A model generated the notes under the pieces. The model saw only the letters and a program-made list of their open reading frames with translations. It ran no database searches and was not told the DNA's origin. The translations under genes and the position numbers were made by a program. A stretch of DNA of 64,000 bases, from NCBI RefSeq assembly GCF_000189635.1, contig NW_002476363.1, forward strand, positions 620,001 to 684,000. Direction: 5' to 3'. Positions 12,361 to 25,233 of the stretch are shown here, piece by piece (position 1 is the stretch's first letter; each line of letters opens with the position of its first letter). The stretch is from Tetrahymena thermophila SB210. Lineage: Eukaryota; Ciliophora; Oligohymenophorea; Hymenostomatida; Tetrahymenidae.

Positions 12361-13239
12361 TTCTTAAAAGTTAGTTGTAATTTTTTTACTAATAATTCAA
12401 ACAAACAATTTACCAACAATTACTTTTTTTGGGAATTTTGTTAAAATTTAAATGATATAATTTATTTGGAAATCAAAAAACTTCTATTTAAACTTTATAT
12501 CATTTATTTAATGTGTAAATTCAAATAGCATAGAAAAAAAACTTTGTTTTCAATTGTAACTAGCAAAAGCAGTTATTTTATTTAATTTAAAAAACAGAGA
12601 GATTAGATTGGTTAACTGATTTCGATTTTATTTTCATTATAGCAAATTTAAACATAATTTATTTATTTAGTTATCACAATAACAAAAACTTTTTAAAAAT
12701 TTCAATTATTTTTAGCAAAAATGAAAGAAAACAATAGTTATTTAATATTTAATTAAATTCAAACTTCACTCCTACATAACTAATTTTTGGTAATTAAATA
12801 AATAAGCTTAAATTAATTTGAGACTATAAGAAATTCTTTATAATGTCAATCTATTTTAAATAAAACATTTTTTGAGTAAAAATTATAACTAATCTTAAAT
12901 GATATTATTATTGAAACTTATTACAAAATATATTATTTATTTAAATATTTTATGAATAAAATTAATTAACTCCATACATAAAAATTACAGATTAAATTTA
13001 ATATCATAATTTTTTGATAAAAAACAAATAATGTAAAGGGAAAATATTTTTTATGATCTATTTATTCAAATTTTAATATTTTAAGTTATTTAAAATATAT
13101 GAATCTAATTTGATTAGGTTTGAAAAATTATTTATTAATAAGAATTTCAAATATAAAAACATTTAATTGCTTTAAGTTTATAATATTTATTTATTTTGTT
13201 TATATTTATTTAATCTCGTTTGATTGTTTGATTGGGTTT
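12361..13239. other. Spacer between the transmembrane gene and TLC copy 2
   Basis: AT-rich flank containing the probable promoter of copy 1 of the transmembrane gene and the 3' flank of TLC copy 2. It aligns with 17816-18689. Part of it (about 13010-13239) also aligns with 7020-7259. No gene seen. Confidence 0.5.
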
Positions 13240-13923
13240 TCAATAGTTTCTTATGTTCTTAATTATAAAATTAGAACTTTTTGTAAATTAAGGGATGTGA
13301 GTTTTTTTAATTGTATAGAGTGCCTATGCGCATAAAAATGCAAGCAATATAATGGTGCTATTTATTGTATTGCTATATAAGAATTAAATTAAGCACATTG
13401 GCAGCATGAAAATGAAATTGAAACTGTAAATTAAAGCATAAAGGCAGTTAAGATAATGATATGATATTGTTTGCCTCAAATCTAATGCCCTAAATATATC
13501 TCGTAAATTCATAGGGACATTACAGAAGGTGGCATATCTTAAAATGTAGATATTCTCACACCCAGATTATTTTTCACTTAAAGCAAAAGCTATAAATAAC
13601 AGTGTTAGTCCATGGTGAATAAATAGCCACAAGTTAAGCTATTTTTTAATGAATTTCGCCACAATATCAAATCCAAAGTAAGAGCAGGTAAGAACATGGA
13701 AATACATCTAAATCTCAGTTAATTCATTTCCAAATACTTTAAATTATACATCTTTATCCAACTCAATAGAAACAATCAGTTATAAATAGATAAAAGCAAA
13801 TAGCCAGTGCACCATTGATAAGATAGAAAAAGCTATTTGAGAGCACATGTATTTACACAATTATCTAAAAGCTTGTATCCAAAATATTACAAGTAAAGTG
13901 AATAGTATGTAAGGGAAAGGCAT
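13240..13923 (-). CDS. TLC-domain membrane protein, copy 2
   Basis: Single exon, 227 residues, ATG 13923-13921, TGA 13240-13242. It is nearly identical to the copy at 7260. The N-terminus is MPFPYILFTLLVIFW, two residues longer than in copy 1 (MAFVLFTLL). The HHG motif, the SEKQSG turn and the NLRDIFRTLD block are all kept, so this copy looks functional. Differences from the other copies are scattered point changes, consistent with recent tandem duplication. The presumed role is that of a TLC-domain lipid-related membrane protein, with the substrate unknown. Confidence 0.8.
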
Positions 13924-15362
13924 TTTTTTTATTTCTTGTACTTTTTTTAATTTTCTAATAAAATGTCAATTTTATTTATTTTAATTCAAATTATAAATTT
14001 ATAAATTTTGTGTTTGGTATTTAAAATAAAATATTAATCTGCTTTCTTCTGTATGTTCAGAATACATATTAAGAATAAAAAATAAATGTTTTTTGGGTTT
14101 TCAAATAAAAAAAATACTTTTTTTCTGGATAAAGCTTTTAAAAATGTAGATAAAAGTATTATCTTAGAATATTTAATAATTCAAAAATAAAATTATCTTC
14201 GAAAATTTACCCATAATTTTTTTATAGATATATTCTACTTTAGATGATTGAATCAATTATTTGCTTGATTAAACAAACTTAAGCTGATATTTTTAAAAAA
14301 AATAATTTTGATATGCTTCAAAAAAATAAATAGATATTAAGATAAATCAAGAAAAATTAAGAAATTTATTTATGTTTAGGAAAGTATTTTAATTTAGTTA
14401 GATTTAATCAGGATAGATATTAATTTAATTTAATGAAGAGTATTTTAATTAATTTCAATTCAATTAAACAAAAATGTTATTTATTAAAATAGAATATTTT
14501 TAAGTAGACGAACTCAAATAAAAGTATTTCTGATGAATATTATTTTATTTATAAAAGTCTTTTAGAGAAATATTAATAAAAATAATTAGATAGATGCTGT
14601 TGTAAGATTAAATAAAAGTATTTTTTATAGATCTTAAAAAAAGTATTTTAGTACTTCCCATTTTCTTTTTACATTTTTTTGATTTTCTTTTTTTAAAAAC
14701 CTCTCAAATATTAAAGCCCATTTTTCTCTAGCTAGTATTAAAATTTTGATTATTTCTAGTAATAATTTAACAAATTTTTCTTTAATTTGAATCAGATTTT
14801 AATCAAAATAATAAATTAAGCTTTTAATTCAAAATAATTCTTCAATTTAAAGCGCGAAAAAAAGTTATTTGATTTTCATATATGATTAATTTGATTTTAA
14901 AGGAGTAATAATTAAAGAAACTAACAAACAAACAAACAAACAAACAAACGAAATAACAAAGAAATCTATAAATATTTCCATAATAATTACTTAATTAAAT
15001 GGCTAAATGCCTATAAGAGAAATATTTGGAATTTCTAGTTAGTAATTCCTGCCCTACTAAAAAATGCTCCTATATTGCTTTAATACCCTATAACATTAAT
15101 GCATAAATTATTAAGGATTTCAATTAAAGCCATTTGGTTACTTCTACTTGTGTTTAAAGTTGCTAAATATGTAAAATATTAAAATGAAAATTAATAATGA
15201 TATAAAGTAAAATATGGATTTACACTCACTTTTAAAAAATAATAAAATTTTGATCCTACAGATTCCCAATTTAGATTAAAAATATTTGATTACTATATGA
15301 AATACAAGAACATTTAATGACAAAAAAGCATAATATATAATATTTTCGAATATAAAAAAATA
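13924..15362. other. Unit 2 spacer
   Basis: Aligns with 7938-9922 apart from the missing ~600-bp segment. It has a pure (CAAA)n run at about 14923-14950 that is absent from unit 1 at the same place, and AATAAAAGTATTT words near 14517 and 14613. No gene seen. Confidence 0.5.
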
Positions 15363-17815
15363 TCAAATTATAGAAGAATATATTCTTTAATCTATTTCAT
15401 TCAAGTTTTCTTGTACCTAGCACTTTTGTAAAAATAACTTAATTTAGTTTATTTGGTAATCCTCTGATAATGAAACTGCTATCTATTCTTCAAAGTGATT
15501 CATGCTAGATTCATCTAATTGAATTAATTTTTGTTGTAAATATCATAAAATTAAATTAATTAGATGTTTTAAATTACTTAGCGTTTATTATTCTTAACTA
15601 CAAAACTATTGTAAGAATTCATCTGAACACTTAACTAACTAAAGAGCAGCCATTTGGTCTTTTGTTAGAATCATCATCATCGCCTTTTTCAGGAGTATTA
15701 AGTCTTTGAAAAATTTCAAAAAGTCTAAACTGTTATCTACCTAGTCGTTTAAGCAATTTAAAATCTATGGATCAAGACCTTTAGACTTCAAATATTCTTT
15801 CTTGTTCAAAAGTCTATTTATTTATTTAAAAAAATATTAATAATATTTTTGTTAAATTATTATCTTAATAATTAATTAATAAAAATGAAAAGTAAATAAA
15901 TTTAAATTTATTTTTTATGAAGGATTTTTTGGAGTAGAATAAAATTAAAAAAGTTTTTAAAAATATGTTTGCCTAATTAAACAAACAAGAAACTAATGAG
16001 CTAATTTAAGAATGTAAGTAAATTTATTAAATTAGAGAGATATAAGAAACTTTCTTATCAAATAAAAAGTCAAAAAATAATGCAATTTACTTAAACTTAA
16101 ATAAAACATCTTCTAATTTTTTGGCTGTTGTTTAGCTCTAAACGAATTTGAGGTTAGCTAATCTTCTTCAAATCTAAATGCGCTTTATTTAATTTTTTCT
16201 ATTATTAGGATAGTTTATCATTTTGGATTGTTTTTTTTTTGATATTTTAACCCCCTAATGCTTAGCTAAAAATAAAATTTTACTTGCTCTACTTTATATT
16301 TAAATTTGCGATTGGAGATTTCGTATTTTAAACTTAATAAAGTGATTATTTATCTTATTATTGTTTATATTCTAAATTTATCATTGGTTCTGATCTGTCT
16401 GAATTCATTTCAATGGTATTTATCTATTCACTTTGATCTTAGCAACATTAATTTTTCAAATTTGGTTAATGTTCGTTTTAATAAAGAAATTTATCCTTTT
16501 GAAATTATTAGTTTTTTAAAAAAATGTCATCTTCTTCCTTAATTTCATCTTTTTAGGAAGGATTAATATTGTTCTAATAATCCCTAAGTGTGCTTAAAAC
16601 TGACTCTCTTGAATTAATTCTAATAGAGCGAACTTAAATTGGACTCTGATTGTCCTCACTTTCGATTATCTCTTTGCTTTCTGTCAATTCAATTAGTTTA
16701 TTTTCTTCATTTGACTAATACAACTAATTGACTTTTAATATTTTTTCTAAAGTTCCTTAATAATAACTTTGCAAAATTGTAATTAATAAATTCTACTTTA
16801 TTAATTTATTGGCCATATACTTACCTACAATACCTAAACACATCAAAAGAGATAAAGTACTATTACATAATGCTAAAACTTCAGGAAATGTAGGGAATTA
16901 AATTTGAATGTATTAAGCAGATTCATCAACTGTAAACGAATACTGCATAAAGTATTTTCTATTGGTCGTTTGTACAAAAGTTTAGTAATTTAAATATTAA
17001 GTTCCAGTAGAAATAGAAATAGGAGCAGAGTAAATATTTTATGATTATACAAGCAAACCATCATTGACTAAAGTTGTTTACTTCTACACCTACATACCTA
17101 TAATTGCAAGCTATGCCCCTGACATAAATGTGAAAATATTTTTATAATTAACTTGATTTTCCTTTGAAGTTATATTGTATTGCTAAGTCAATAGCTTAAA
17201 TTTAATGGAGTTGTTTACATTATTAATATATTTTTCAATATCAATAGGATTAGCACAATTTTTAGGAGCTTTAGGCTTGTATACATCTGTGTCTTAGCAT
17301 CTATAAACTAACAGACTTAAAGTAGATAGAATATTGTTATTGTTACCTATTTCTATTGAAGCAGACTCTGGATTTTTAGAGAAATCTAAGCAGTAAAACC
17401 CCTTTAGAGATGGATCTTAACATTATATTATATCAATTTCGGTACGGATGTAATCAGTACTGTTTCTGTAAGAGCGTACAGCTGTGAAAGTTAGGTATAT
17501 CTATCCTGATTTATCTTATATTTAATCTAAGGTGATTTTGCTATTAATATCTTACACTTAGAAGGCAATATTATTGTCCTTTAATGGAATTTCTACATTC
17601 TCATCTGTAACAAAGGTCTATGATCGAAATTTTGGATCCATTTAATTAGAAAAGTAAAGAAGAGTTAAATAAATGAAATAGAGGAGAGTTATCAATATTA
17701 TAGTGATTGATAAAAATGCTCCTACAAATGTTCTCTTCCTCAAACTTTGCTTCGATGAGTTGAATTGAAATGGCTAAGAAAAGATATCTAAATTTTTAAT
17801 GTATTTACTTATCAT
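15363..17815 (-). pseudogene. Multi-copy transmembrane protein, copy 2, with a 2-bp frameshift
   Basis: Near-identical to 9923-12360: start ATG 17815-17813, equivalent intron 15814-16090, equivalent TGA 15363-15365. In the cytoplasmic region near 16155-16165, copy 1 reads GAGGTTAGCTTCAATCTTC and copy 2 reads GAGGTTAGCTAATCTTC, two bases shorter on the plus strand. Exon lengths confirm it: exon 1 is 1727 nt in copy 1 and 1725 here, exon 2 is 451 in both, so the total of 2176 nt is not a multiple of three. Beyond the deletion the conserved C-terminal block falls out of frame, unless a different splice site rescues it. The first ~540 codons remain intact. It could still make a truncated protein, or the deletion could be an assembly error. 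Confidence 0.7.
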
Positions 17816-18689
17816 TTCTCAATGTTTTTTCTAGTTTTTTTACAAATAATTTAAACAAACAACCAACCAACCTACAATTACTTTTTTTGATAATTTTCTC
17901 AAAATTTAAATGATATAATTTATTTGGAAATCAAAAAACTTCTATTTAAACTTTATCTCATTTATGAAATGATAGATTCAAATGACATAGAAAAATAACT
18001 TTGTTTTCAATTTTTACTAGCAAAAGAAGTTATTTTATTGAATTTAACAAACCAAACTGGTAAACTGGTTTTGATTTTATTTTCATTGAAGCAAATTTAA
18101 ACAAAAAAAAACAACATTTATTTATTTATTTATCATAATTACAATTCAATTTTTAAAAAATTCAATTATTTTTAGCAAAAATGAAAGTAAACAATAGATA
18201 TTTAATACTTAATTAAATTCAAACTTCAATCCTACATAACTAATTTGTGGTAATTAAATAAATAAGCTTAAATTTGAGACTATAAAAAATTCTTTATAAT
18301 GTCAATCTATTTTAAATAAAACAATTTTTGAGTAAAAATAATAACTAATATTAAATGCTAATATTATTGAAACTTATTACAAAAATATATTTATTTATAT
18401 ATTTGATGAATAATATTAATTAACTCCATACATAAAAATTACAGATTAAATTTAATATCATAATTTTTTGATAAAAAAGAAATAATGTAAAGGTAAAATA
18501 TTTTTTATGATCTATTTATTCAAATTTTAATATTTTAAGTTATTTAAAATATATGAATCTTATTTGATTCGGTTTGAAAAATTATATATTAATAAGAATT
18601 TCAAATACAAAAACATTTAATTACTTTAAATTTATAATATTTATTTATTTATTTTGTTTATATTTATTTTATCTTGTTTGATTGGATTT
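17816..18689. other. Spacer between transmembrane copy 2 and TLC copy 3
   Basis: Aligns with 12361-13239 and differs by small indels. AT-rich, with no gene seen. Confidence 0.5.
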
Positions 18690-19373
18690 TCAATAGTTTC
18701 TTATGTTCTTAATTATAAAATTAGAACTTTTTGTAAATTGAGGGATGTGAGTTTTTTTAATCGTATAGAGTGCTTATGCGCATAAAAATGCAAGCAATAT
18801 AATGGTGCTATTTATTGTATTGCTATATAAGAATTAAATTAAGCACATTGGCAGCATGAAAATGAAATTGAAACTGTAAATTATAGCATAAAGGCAGTTA
18901 AGATAATGATATGATATTGTTTGCCTCAAATCTAATGCCCTAAATATATCTCGTAAATTCATAGGGACATTGCAGAAGGTGGCATATCTTAAAATGTAGA
19001 TATTCTCACACCCAGATTATTTTTCACTTAAAGCAACAGCTATAAATAACAGTGTTAGTCCATGGTGAATAAATAGCCACAAGTTAAGCTATTTTTTAAT
19101 GAATTTAGCCACAATATCAAATCCAAAGTAAGAGCAGGTAAGAACATGGAAATACATCTAAATCTCAGTTAGTTCATTTCCAAATACTTTAAATTATACA
19201 TCTTTATCCAACTCAATAGAAACAATCAGTTAGAAATAGATAAAAGCAAATAGCCAGTGCACCATTGATAAGATAGAAAAAGCTATTTGAGAGCACACGT
19301 ATTTACACAACTATCTAAAAGCTTGTATCCAAAATATTACTAGTAAAGTGAATAGTATGTAAGGGAAAGGCAT
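18690..19373 (-). CDS. TLC-domain membrane protein, copy 3
   Basis: Single exon, 227 residues, ATG 19373-19371, TGA 18690-18692, with the same start region as copy 2. All recognisable TLC features (paired His before G-L-T-L, the SEKQSG turn, NLRDIFRTLD) are preserved. It is the last array gene. Its upstream flank aligns with the other units to about 20750 and then homology ends, so the next partner transmembrane gene is missing. Function is inferred only from the TLC family, as for the other copies. Confidence 0.8.
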
Positions 19374-21218
19374 TTTTTTTATTTCTTGTACTTTTTTTAA
19401 TTTTCTAATAAAATGTCAATTTTAATTGTTTTAATTCATTATAAATTCAAACCTAAGTGCTAATCTGCTTTTTTATTTTCAAAATTCCTAGTAAGAATAA
19501 AAAATAAATTAAAATTGTTTTTCGGATTTTCAAATATAAAAAAAAATACTTTTTTTCTGGATAAAGCTTTTAAAAATGCAAATAAAAGTATTATCTTAGA
19601 ATATTTAATAATTCAAAAATAAAATTATCTTAGAGAATTTACCCATAATTTTTTTGTAGATAAAATCTACTTTAGATGATTGAATAAATTATTTGCTTCA
19701 TTAAACAAACTTATTCTGATATTTTTCAAAAATAATTTTGAGAAACTCTTTAAAAAATAAATAGATAAATCATAACAGAAATGAGCAACTTTATTTATGT
19801 TTTAGAAAATTGAGAATCAATCAATCAGATCTTTAGATCTTAATTAATTTTATGAAAAGTATTTTAATAAATTTCAAATGAAAATATTCTTTAGTAAAAT
19901 AGAATATTTATTGACGCTTTTATAAATTAAATAAAAGTATTTCTTCTTATGAATATCATTTTATTTAAGAAGTCTTTTTAGAAAAATAGTGATAATAATA
20001 ATAATAATAATTAGATGCCGTTGTAAGATTCAATAAAAGTATTTTTTTTAGGTCTTAAAAAAAGTATTTTTTAATACTTCACATTTTATTTTTTTATTTT
20101 CCTTTTTTTAAAACCTCTCAAAAATTTTAAGCCTCTCATATTTTAATCAAATATTTAAGTCCCTCATATTTTAATCAAATATTAAATTAAATGATTAAGC
20201 TCTTTTTATATCACTTACATAACAGAGGTTCACACATAAAAAGCACTAAATTTTGTATCTAAATTGACTATAAAATTTAATAATACAATATATTTAGATA
20301 AGAAATTGATCAAAATAATTATTTTACTTTTATAATTTATATATGAAAATATTAGAGTTTTTTAAGAATCTATGATTTAGCTTTTGATTAATTCCTCAAT
20401 TTAAAATGTAAAAAAAATTCAAAAAGTGCCTATTTTAGATAATTATTTGATTTAAATAAATATATAGCTTGATAATTAATTTGAAGGAGTAATAAATATT
20501 TCAAATCTATGAATATTAATTTATTTATTTATGATAATTATTTTCATAAAAATTACTTCTTTAATATGTTAAATTTCTACTGATGAAATATTTGGAACTC
20601 TTAATTACTAATGCCTATCCCGTTAAAAAAATTTCCTATCTTGGTATAATTCTATTAATGCATAAATTATTCTAAGAAATTCTATTAAAACCATTTGAAT
20701 CTTCTACTTGTTATTAAAATGAATCTAATAATTTCAAAAATTTAAAGCGGAGGGATGAATTAAATTTTATCCTCCAAAAAATGCCTTTTATGTATTGAAA
20801 ATAATTTATCTAATTTTCTTTTAATTAAATATTCATTAGTTTTGATAGCCTATCCTAAATTAAAAAGGCATTTAACTCTATCTAAATCATTCATTCAATT
20901 CTTTAAATTTTCATCATCATAATAGAATTTAAGGAAAATTATAAAAAAATTGAAGCTAAGAAATTATTCAATTTTAGCAAATATTAGAAACGATTCATTT
21001 TAAATTTACTTTTAATATCATTCTTACTGCTTTGAAGTAGATATTTTGATATAAATTTGAATGGAATTAGTTGATTGATTAAATTGATGTTTTAAAATTT
21101 TGTATTTAAAAGATTTTAAAAGGAAATATTTTAATAGATGATTATTTATTATTAATAAACATAAAAATTTTAATACTTGTTATTTTATTAAAATTAACAA
21201 AATTATGTAATAGTTAAT
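19374..21218. other. Unit 3 spacer fading into unique AT-rich DNA
   Basis: The first ~1.4 kb is a diverged copy of the other unit spacers, including AATAAAAGTATTT words at about 19930 and 20031 and a (TAA)n run near 19995. From about 20750 on, the DNA is unique to this window. No gene found. Confidence 0.5.
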
Positions 21219-23875
21219 TCATTATTGATTAGGTTCATCATATTATTCTTAGATTATTGCCTATTTTATAATTTGCTTTTTGTCAAAATCAAGCTAAGAA
21301 TTTTTTTAATTAATACAACACATTTATAGAGCATTCCTTAGACTATATTTTGTATTTATTTTTTTAGGAGTTTTAGTTTTAGTTGAAGTACTTTAATATT
21401 ATTATTATTAAGATTATTCTTTCATGTTGCTTCCAAACATTTCTGAATCTATATTGTTATTAGGTTCTTTGCTCGAAGTTAAAGAAGAGCTTTCACGAAA
21501 AGTCTCACCTTTAGCTTTGGCATTATATCGTTCATATGTTGTTTAGTTTAAAAAGAGATTATTAATCTATACAAAGCAGAGAACAGATAACATACAGAAA
21601 AATGGAAGAGTAATTGCAACTATCAAAGCAGCAGCAACATATTTAGTAATCAAAAGAGAATGTAGAGTGTTTTCAGATAAATTCTTGAACCAATTCAATA
21701 TAAATGTATCTTCATCATCGTATTATGTCAACAAATGAAGGAAAGTTAAAACAAGTAGCGTTAATTTATTTAACCATAATAAAATTATGAATGAAATAAA
21801 ATATTTATAATTATTAGCTCCAACACAATTATTTACCCAAGGACAATGATGGTCATAAACTTTGATACATTTTTTACAAATTTCACAATGCTTTGAGCGC
21901 AAGGGTCTTATAATTTAGCAGTCTAAGCATATAGTTTCAATAGGGTGTGATTTTAAAAGCAATATAAGCTCATCTTTTTATATTATTTGATTCTATGCTA
22001 AAAGTGGTTCTTCAAGCTAGCCTTTACTCTCATCAAGTATTCTAACTGATTAAGGTTTCTTTGATTCAATAATAGAATCTAAATTTTCTCCTTGTTCATG
22101 ATTTTATGCAGATGTTAACTTATTATAACCATTTTATCGAATAGAATACTTATTTAATGATTCAGTAGCAGACGAACTAACACAACTAAATTAATTTAAA
22201 TTTTATATTTAACGCTAAATTACTAATGTCTCCTTATTATTAATTCCAGTAACCTCACCAGGATTAACATTCCAAACTATAATTTACATGATCAGTGTGA
22301 TACAGGATAACGATGCCCAAATGCTAAACTAAATAAACTATTCATCTAGACAAGGAATGTAAAAAGTAGCAAATAAAGATTATACAAAAAGAAATAAGAC
22401 GTAAAATATTATGACTTATTTTAAATTCTTATCAATTGGACGAAACGGCTAACGAATGTTGCAATATTCTTCAAAACCATCATCATTATCTATCATGTTA
22501 GCTATGTTTTCATAGCCTTCTTACTATGCAAGTTAACCAGGTGTCTTATCTTTTTTATCTATCAAGTTTCTATTTGCTCCTTTAAGGAGAAGACGTTTTA
22601 CTGCTTTGGCATTTCCACTAATAACAGCTAGGTGTAAAGGTGATAGTCCTTGCTTTTATTTTAAGTAAAAAGAATTAAAAAAAATAATATTTTAATTTTG
22701 ATCATTTTTAAACAGACAAATTTTAGAAATTAAATTGAAAATTTTTTTGCGAATTTATAACAAACAAACAATAAATTTAAATTTTATAAAATAAAAATAA
22801 AAAAGTTAATTCATTCTTTATTTTTCTAGAAAGTAAGTTTTTTTAAATTTATTATTCAAAAAAACCTATTTTTATTATATTTTGGATTTTTAAGATTTAA
22901 TCATCAAAAAATAATTAAAAAGATCAAATTGATCTAGTTAGCACGCACTCAACGTTATTAACAACTAGTAAACAAGTAAGGCTATTAAAGTTTAAAAGTA
23001 GTGCAAAGTGATGAGTTTTAATATAAAAAATTCAATTTATTTTTCTTAGATAAATAAAAGCAAGTAAAAATATTCAAAGCTAAGTAAAAATCTAAGTGCA
23101 TATTTTATATTAGAAGCAATTAATTATGTTTATGAATTTAGATGTATAAAATTTTTGTTCTATAAAATTTTGTTACTGAGTCAGGTTGATTGATATCAAT
23201 TTCAGAGTATGAAGTCAAATAGTTTATTGCATTTTCATTTCCCAAAAAGCAAGCCCAATGAAGGGGATTTCCTTGTTTATAATCTAAATCTAATGCGTTT
23301 AACCCTATTTTTTAAAAATATCTGATCGAAATAGGCTAATCACCCTATGCAGCAATATGCACCGAATTCAATCCTTTACTGTTTCTTGCTTGGATATCAG
23401 CGCCATTATTAATCAAAAATTGTATTATTTTTAAATCTCCTCTATATGAAGCAAAATGAAGAGCTGTAAACCCACCTTCTGTTTTTATATTAAACCAATT
23501 AGCCAAATTTTGTTTAACATCTGCTTCCTATAGTCTATTGCATTTGAAAAACTTTTTTACATAGTCAGTAATCTTTACAAGGTATGTAATATTCTGATTT
23601 AAAACTATTTTATGAGCTAATGTGTAATTTTTTCTATCTACTAAAGTAGTTATATCTAAATTTTAATTCTAGTTTAATAACTTTTCAAGATTTTCGAATT
23701 AGTTATTGTTGAAAAATTAATTAGCTAAGTTCAACTATTATTATGCGCTATATTTTGTTAAATCAGTTTGATTGAAGTTAAAGTTTTCAAATTTATCTTC
23801 TTGGCTACTCTAGAAAAACTAAGATGAATTCATATCACCTTCGCTATTAGCTCCATTTTCATCTATTCTCTCCAT
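21219..23875 (-). CDS. Ankyrin-repeat DHHC palmitoyltransferase, paralogue 1
   Basis: Two exons, 23875-23177 and 22652-21219. The intron 22653-23176 starts GTAACA and ends AAAAG. Total 710 residues, TGA 21219-21221. Residues about 130-330 hold ankyrin repeats ([39 protein letters not shown], and across the splice [17 protein letters not shown]). Four membrane segments surround a Cys-rich domain whose spacing fits the zinc-binding DHHC-CRD: CLDC, C-E-I-C-K-K-C, then [16 protein letters not shown] at about residue 500. Cys of DHHC is the acyl-acceptor nucleophile. The tail is S/T/N/Q-rich. The architecture (ANK then 4 TM with DHHC) is that of Akr1/ZDHHC13/17 enzymes, which S-palmitoylate membrane proteins on Golgi or endosomal membranes. 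A paralogue lies at 30273. Confidence 0.9.
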
Positions 23876-24557
23876 AAATGAAATACCTTTAAATTTTATA
23901 TTCCCTTCACTTTACTAACTATCTAACTAACAGAATTTATTTATTTGTATCTTTAGCTAATTCTATTAACCTAAATCAATTGATATTTTTTAGTTATTCC
24001 TTTTAATATTCTTTTATAAAAATATTAGATAAGCACTTAATAATTAAAATTCATTACTTAATATTTGCTTGCTTGCTTGATTGTTTCTTTTAATTTCCAA
24101 TAACAACATAATATAAAAATTAAAAAGAAATAATTTATTGTATGAAAATATATTTATCTTTTTTAATATTTACTACTATCAATCAATTAATTAATTAAAT
24201 ACCTTGCAATAATTTTATTATTTATTAAAAATCAATTTTTTATTTAAAAAACAAACACTATTTATTCAAAAATAGATACAATGTTAAACAATTTTAAATA
24301 AAATTTATTTAAAATAATTGAATAGTTAAATCTAATAAAATCTCTTCATTTTTGAATGAAAAAAAAATATTTTAAATAAACTTTATAATTTCAAAAATTG
24401 TCAAAAGTTAATTAAACAAACTACTTAATATATAATATGAAACAATATTATTTTTTTTTATTATAATAAATATAAAATCTGCTTTTAAAAAATACTTTAT
24501 TATTCTTACACAGTTTTTAAAATCAATTTTATATTTATGAGTTTTGAAATAAAAATT
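23876..24557. other. AT-rich intergenic spacer
   Basis: 5' flank of the DHHC gene and 3' flank of the Cys-type redox gene. No coding signal. No stem-loop with an ATGA/GA core was found downstream of the Cys paralogue, in contrast to the Sec candidate. Confidence 0.5.
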
Positions 24558-25233
24558 TCAATTTTCTATATTCTAACTATATTTCTAAATAAGATCTAAA
24601 ATTTCTTTGGAACTGCAATGTCCATTTGAGCTATCATCTACAAAGGTGTAAATTATTTTTCCATCTGTTTCAAATATATAAGTTCCTCCTAACTTTTAAT
24701 TTATAGAAGTGCGAATTAAATTAATTTGTTGAATGTGAAATTTTTAATTTTACTTGATAAATGTCTCCTTGCCTTTTCTTAGTAATAATACTGCAAGCAG
24801 TTTTGCATAAACCGCAAAAAGTAGAAGTTTTTGTGTCCTCTGATTTCTTTCCTGATCTTACTTAGGAAATAGTTTCAGCCCTCATCATTCCTAATTTATT
24901 ATAGGTGAAGCGTTAAGTGTCAACATATATAAGTTAACTAGGGAATTTTGTTTCTAATGAAAAATTTTTAATTCCACTTATTTCTCCACACCCAACAACA
25001 TAGAGGTTTATATTTTTTTATTTTAGATCGCCAAAGTTAATATCTTGTGCAAGAGCTCTCACAAAATCTTAGCAAACATAGCAAAAGAAATGACGTATAA
25101 ATACTATAATTGTACGTTTGTCCTCAAAAAGAGTCTTAAATTTTATTCCTTAAGCATTTTCATTGTATACTAGAAAATTTCCCAACTCAGAATCTACTTT
25201 AGTTGGTACTTTCATTAATTTTTTATTATCCAT
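24558..25233 (-). CDS. AhpC/TSA-family thioredoxin-fold protein (PRXL2C/AAED1-like), Cys form
   Basis: Exons 25233-24754 and 24692-24558, intron 24693-24753 (61 bp, GTAAAA...AAAAG). 204 residues, TGA 24558-24560. The N-terminal half has a strand TIIVFIRHFFCYVCQDF in which C51-x-x-C54 is the putative redox pair. This matches the RHFLCYTCKEY-type motif of PRXL2C/AAED1 (AhpC-TSA_2 family), thioredoxin-fold proteins related to selenoprotein U. Later features are NLYVVGCGEISGIKNF and the C-terminal LGGTYIFETDGKIIYTFVD, a typical peroxiredoxin-like strand pair. A second cluster of cysteines (CGLCKTAC) lies near residue 150. The likely role is thiol redox chemistry in the cytosol, with the partner unknown. 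The neighbouring gene at 26257 is a close paralogue with TGA in place of the codon for C51. Confidence 0.85.

Larger units (their letters stand above)
7020..20750. repeat. Tandem array of 5.5-6 kb units (about 2.3 units)
   Basis: Three blocks align over genes and non-coding flanks: unit 1 about 7020-13010, unit 2 about 13010-18470, partial unit 3 about 18470-20750. Equivalent points are offset by 5980 bp (TLC gene ends 7260 to 13240), 5450 bp (13240 to 18690) and 5455 bp (transmembrane gene starts 12360 to 17815). Unit 1 is longer mainly because of about 600 bp at 9229-9828. Coding parts are nearly identical. Spacers have diverged by small indels. Confidence 0.9.

Noticed and set aside
13120-13335. 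Plus-strand 71-residue frame
   Set aside because: It overlaps the 3' end of TLC copy 2 on the opposite strand and is not conserved as a frame in the other copies.
16306-17815. Idea that the second transmembrane copy is fully intact
   Set aside because: The start half is intact, but exon lengths show a net 2-bp loss before the splice site, so the full protein cannot be read in one frame.
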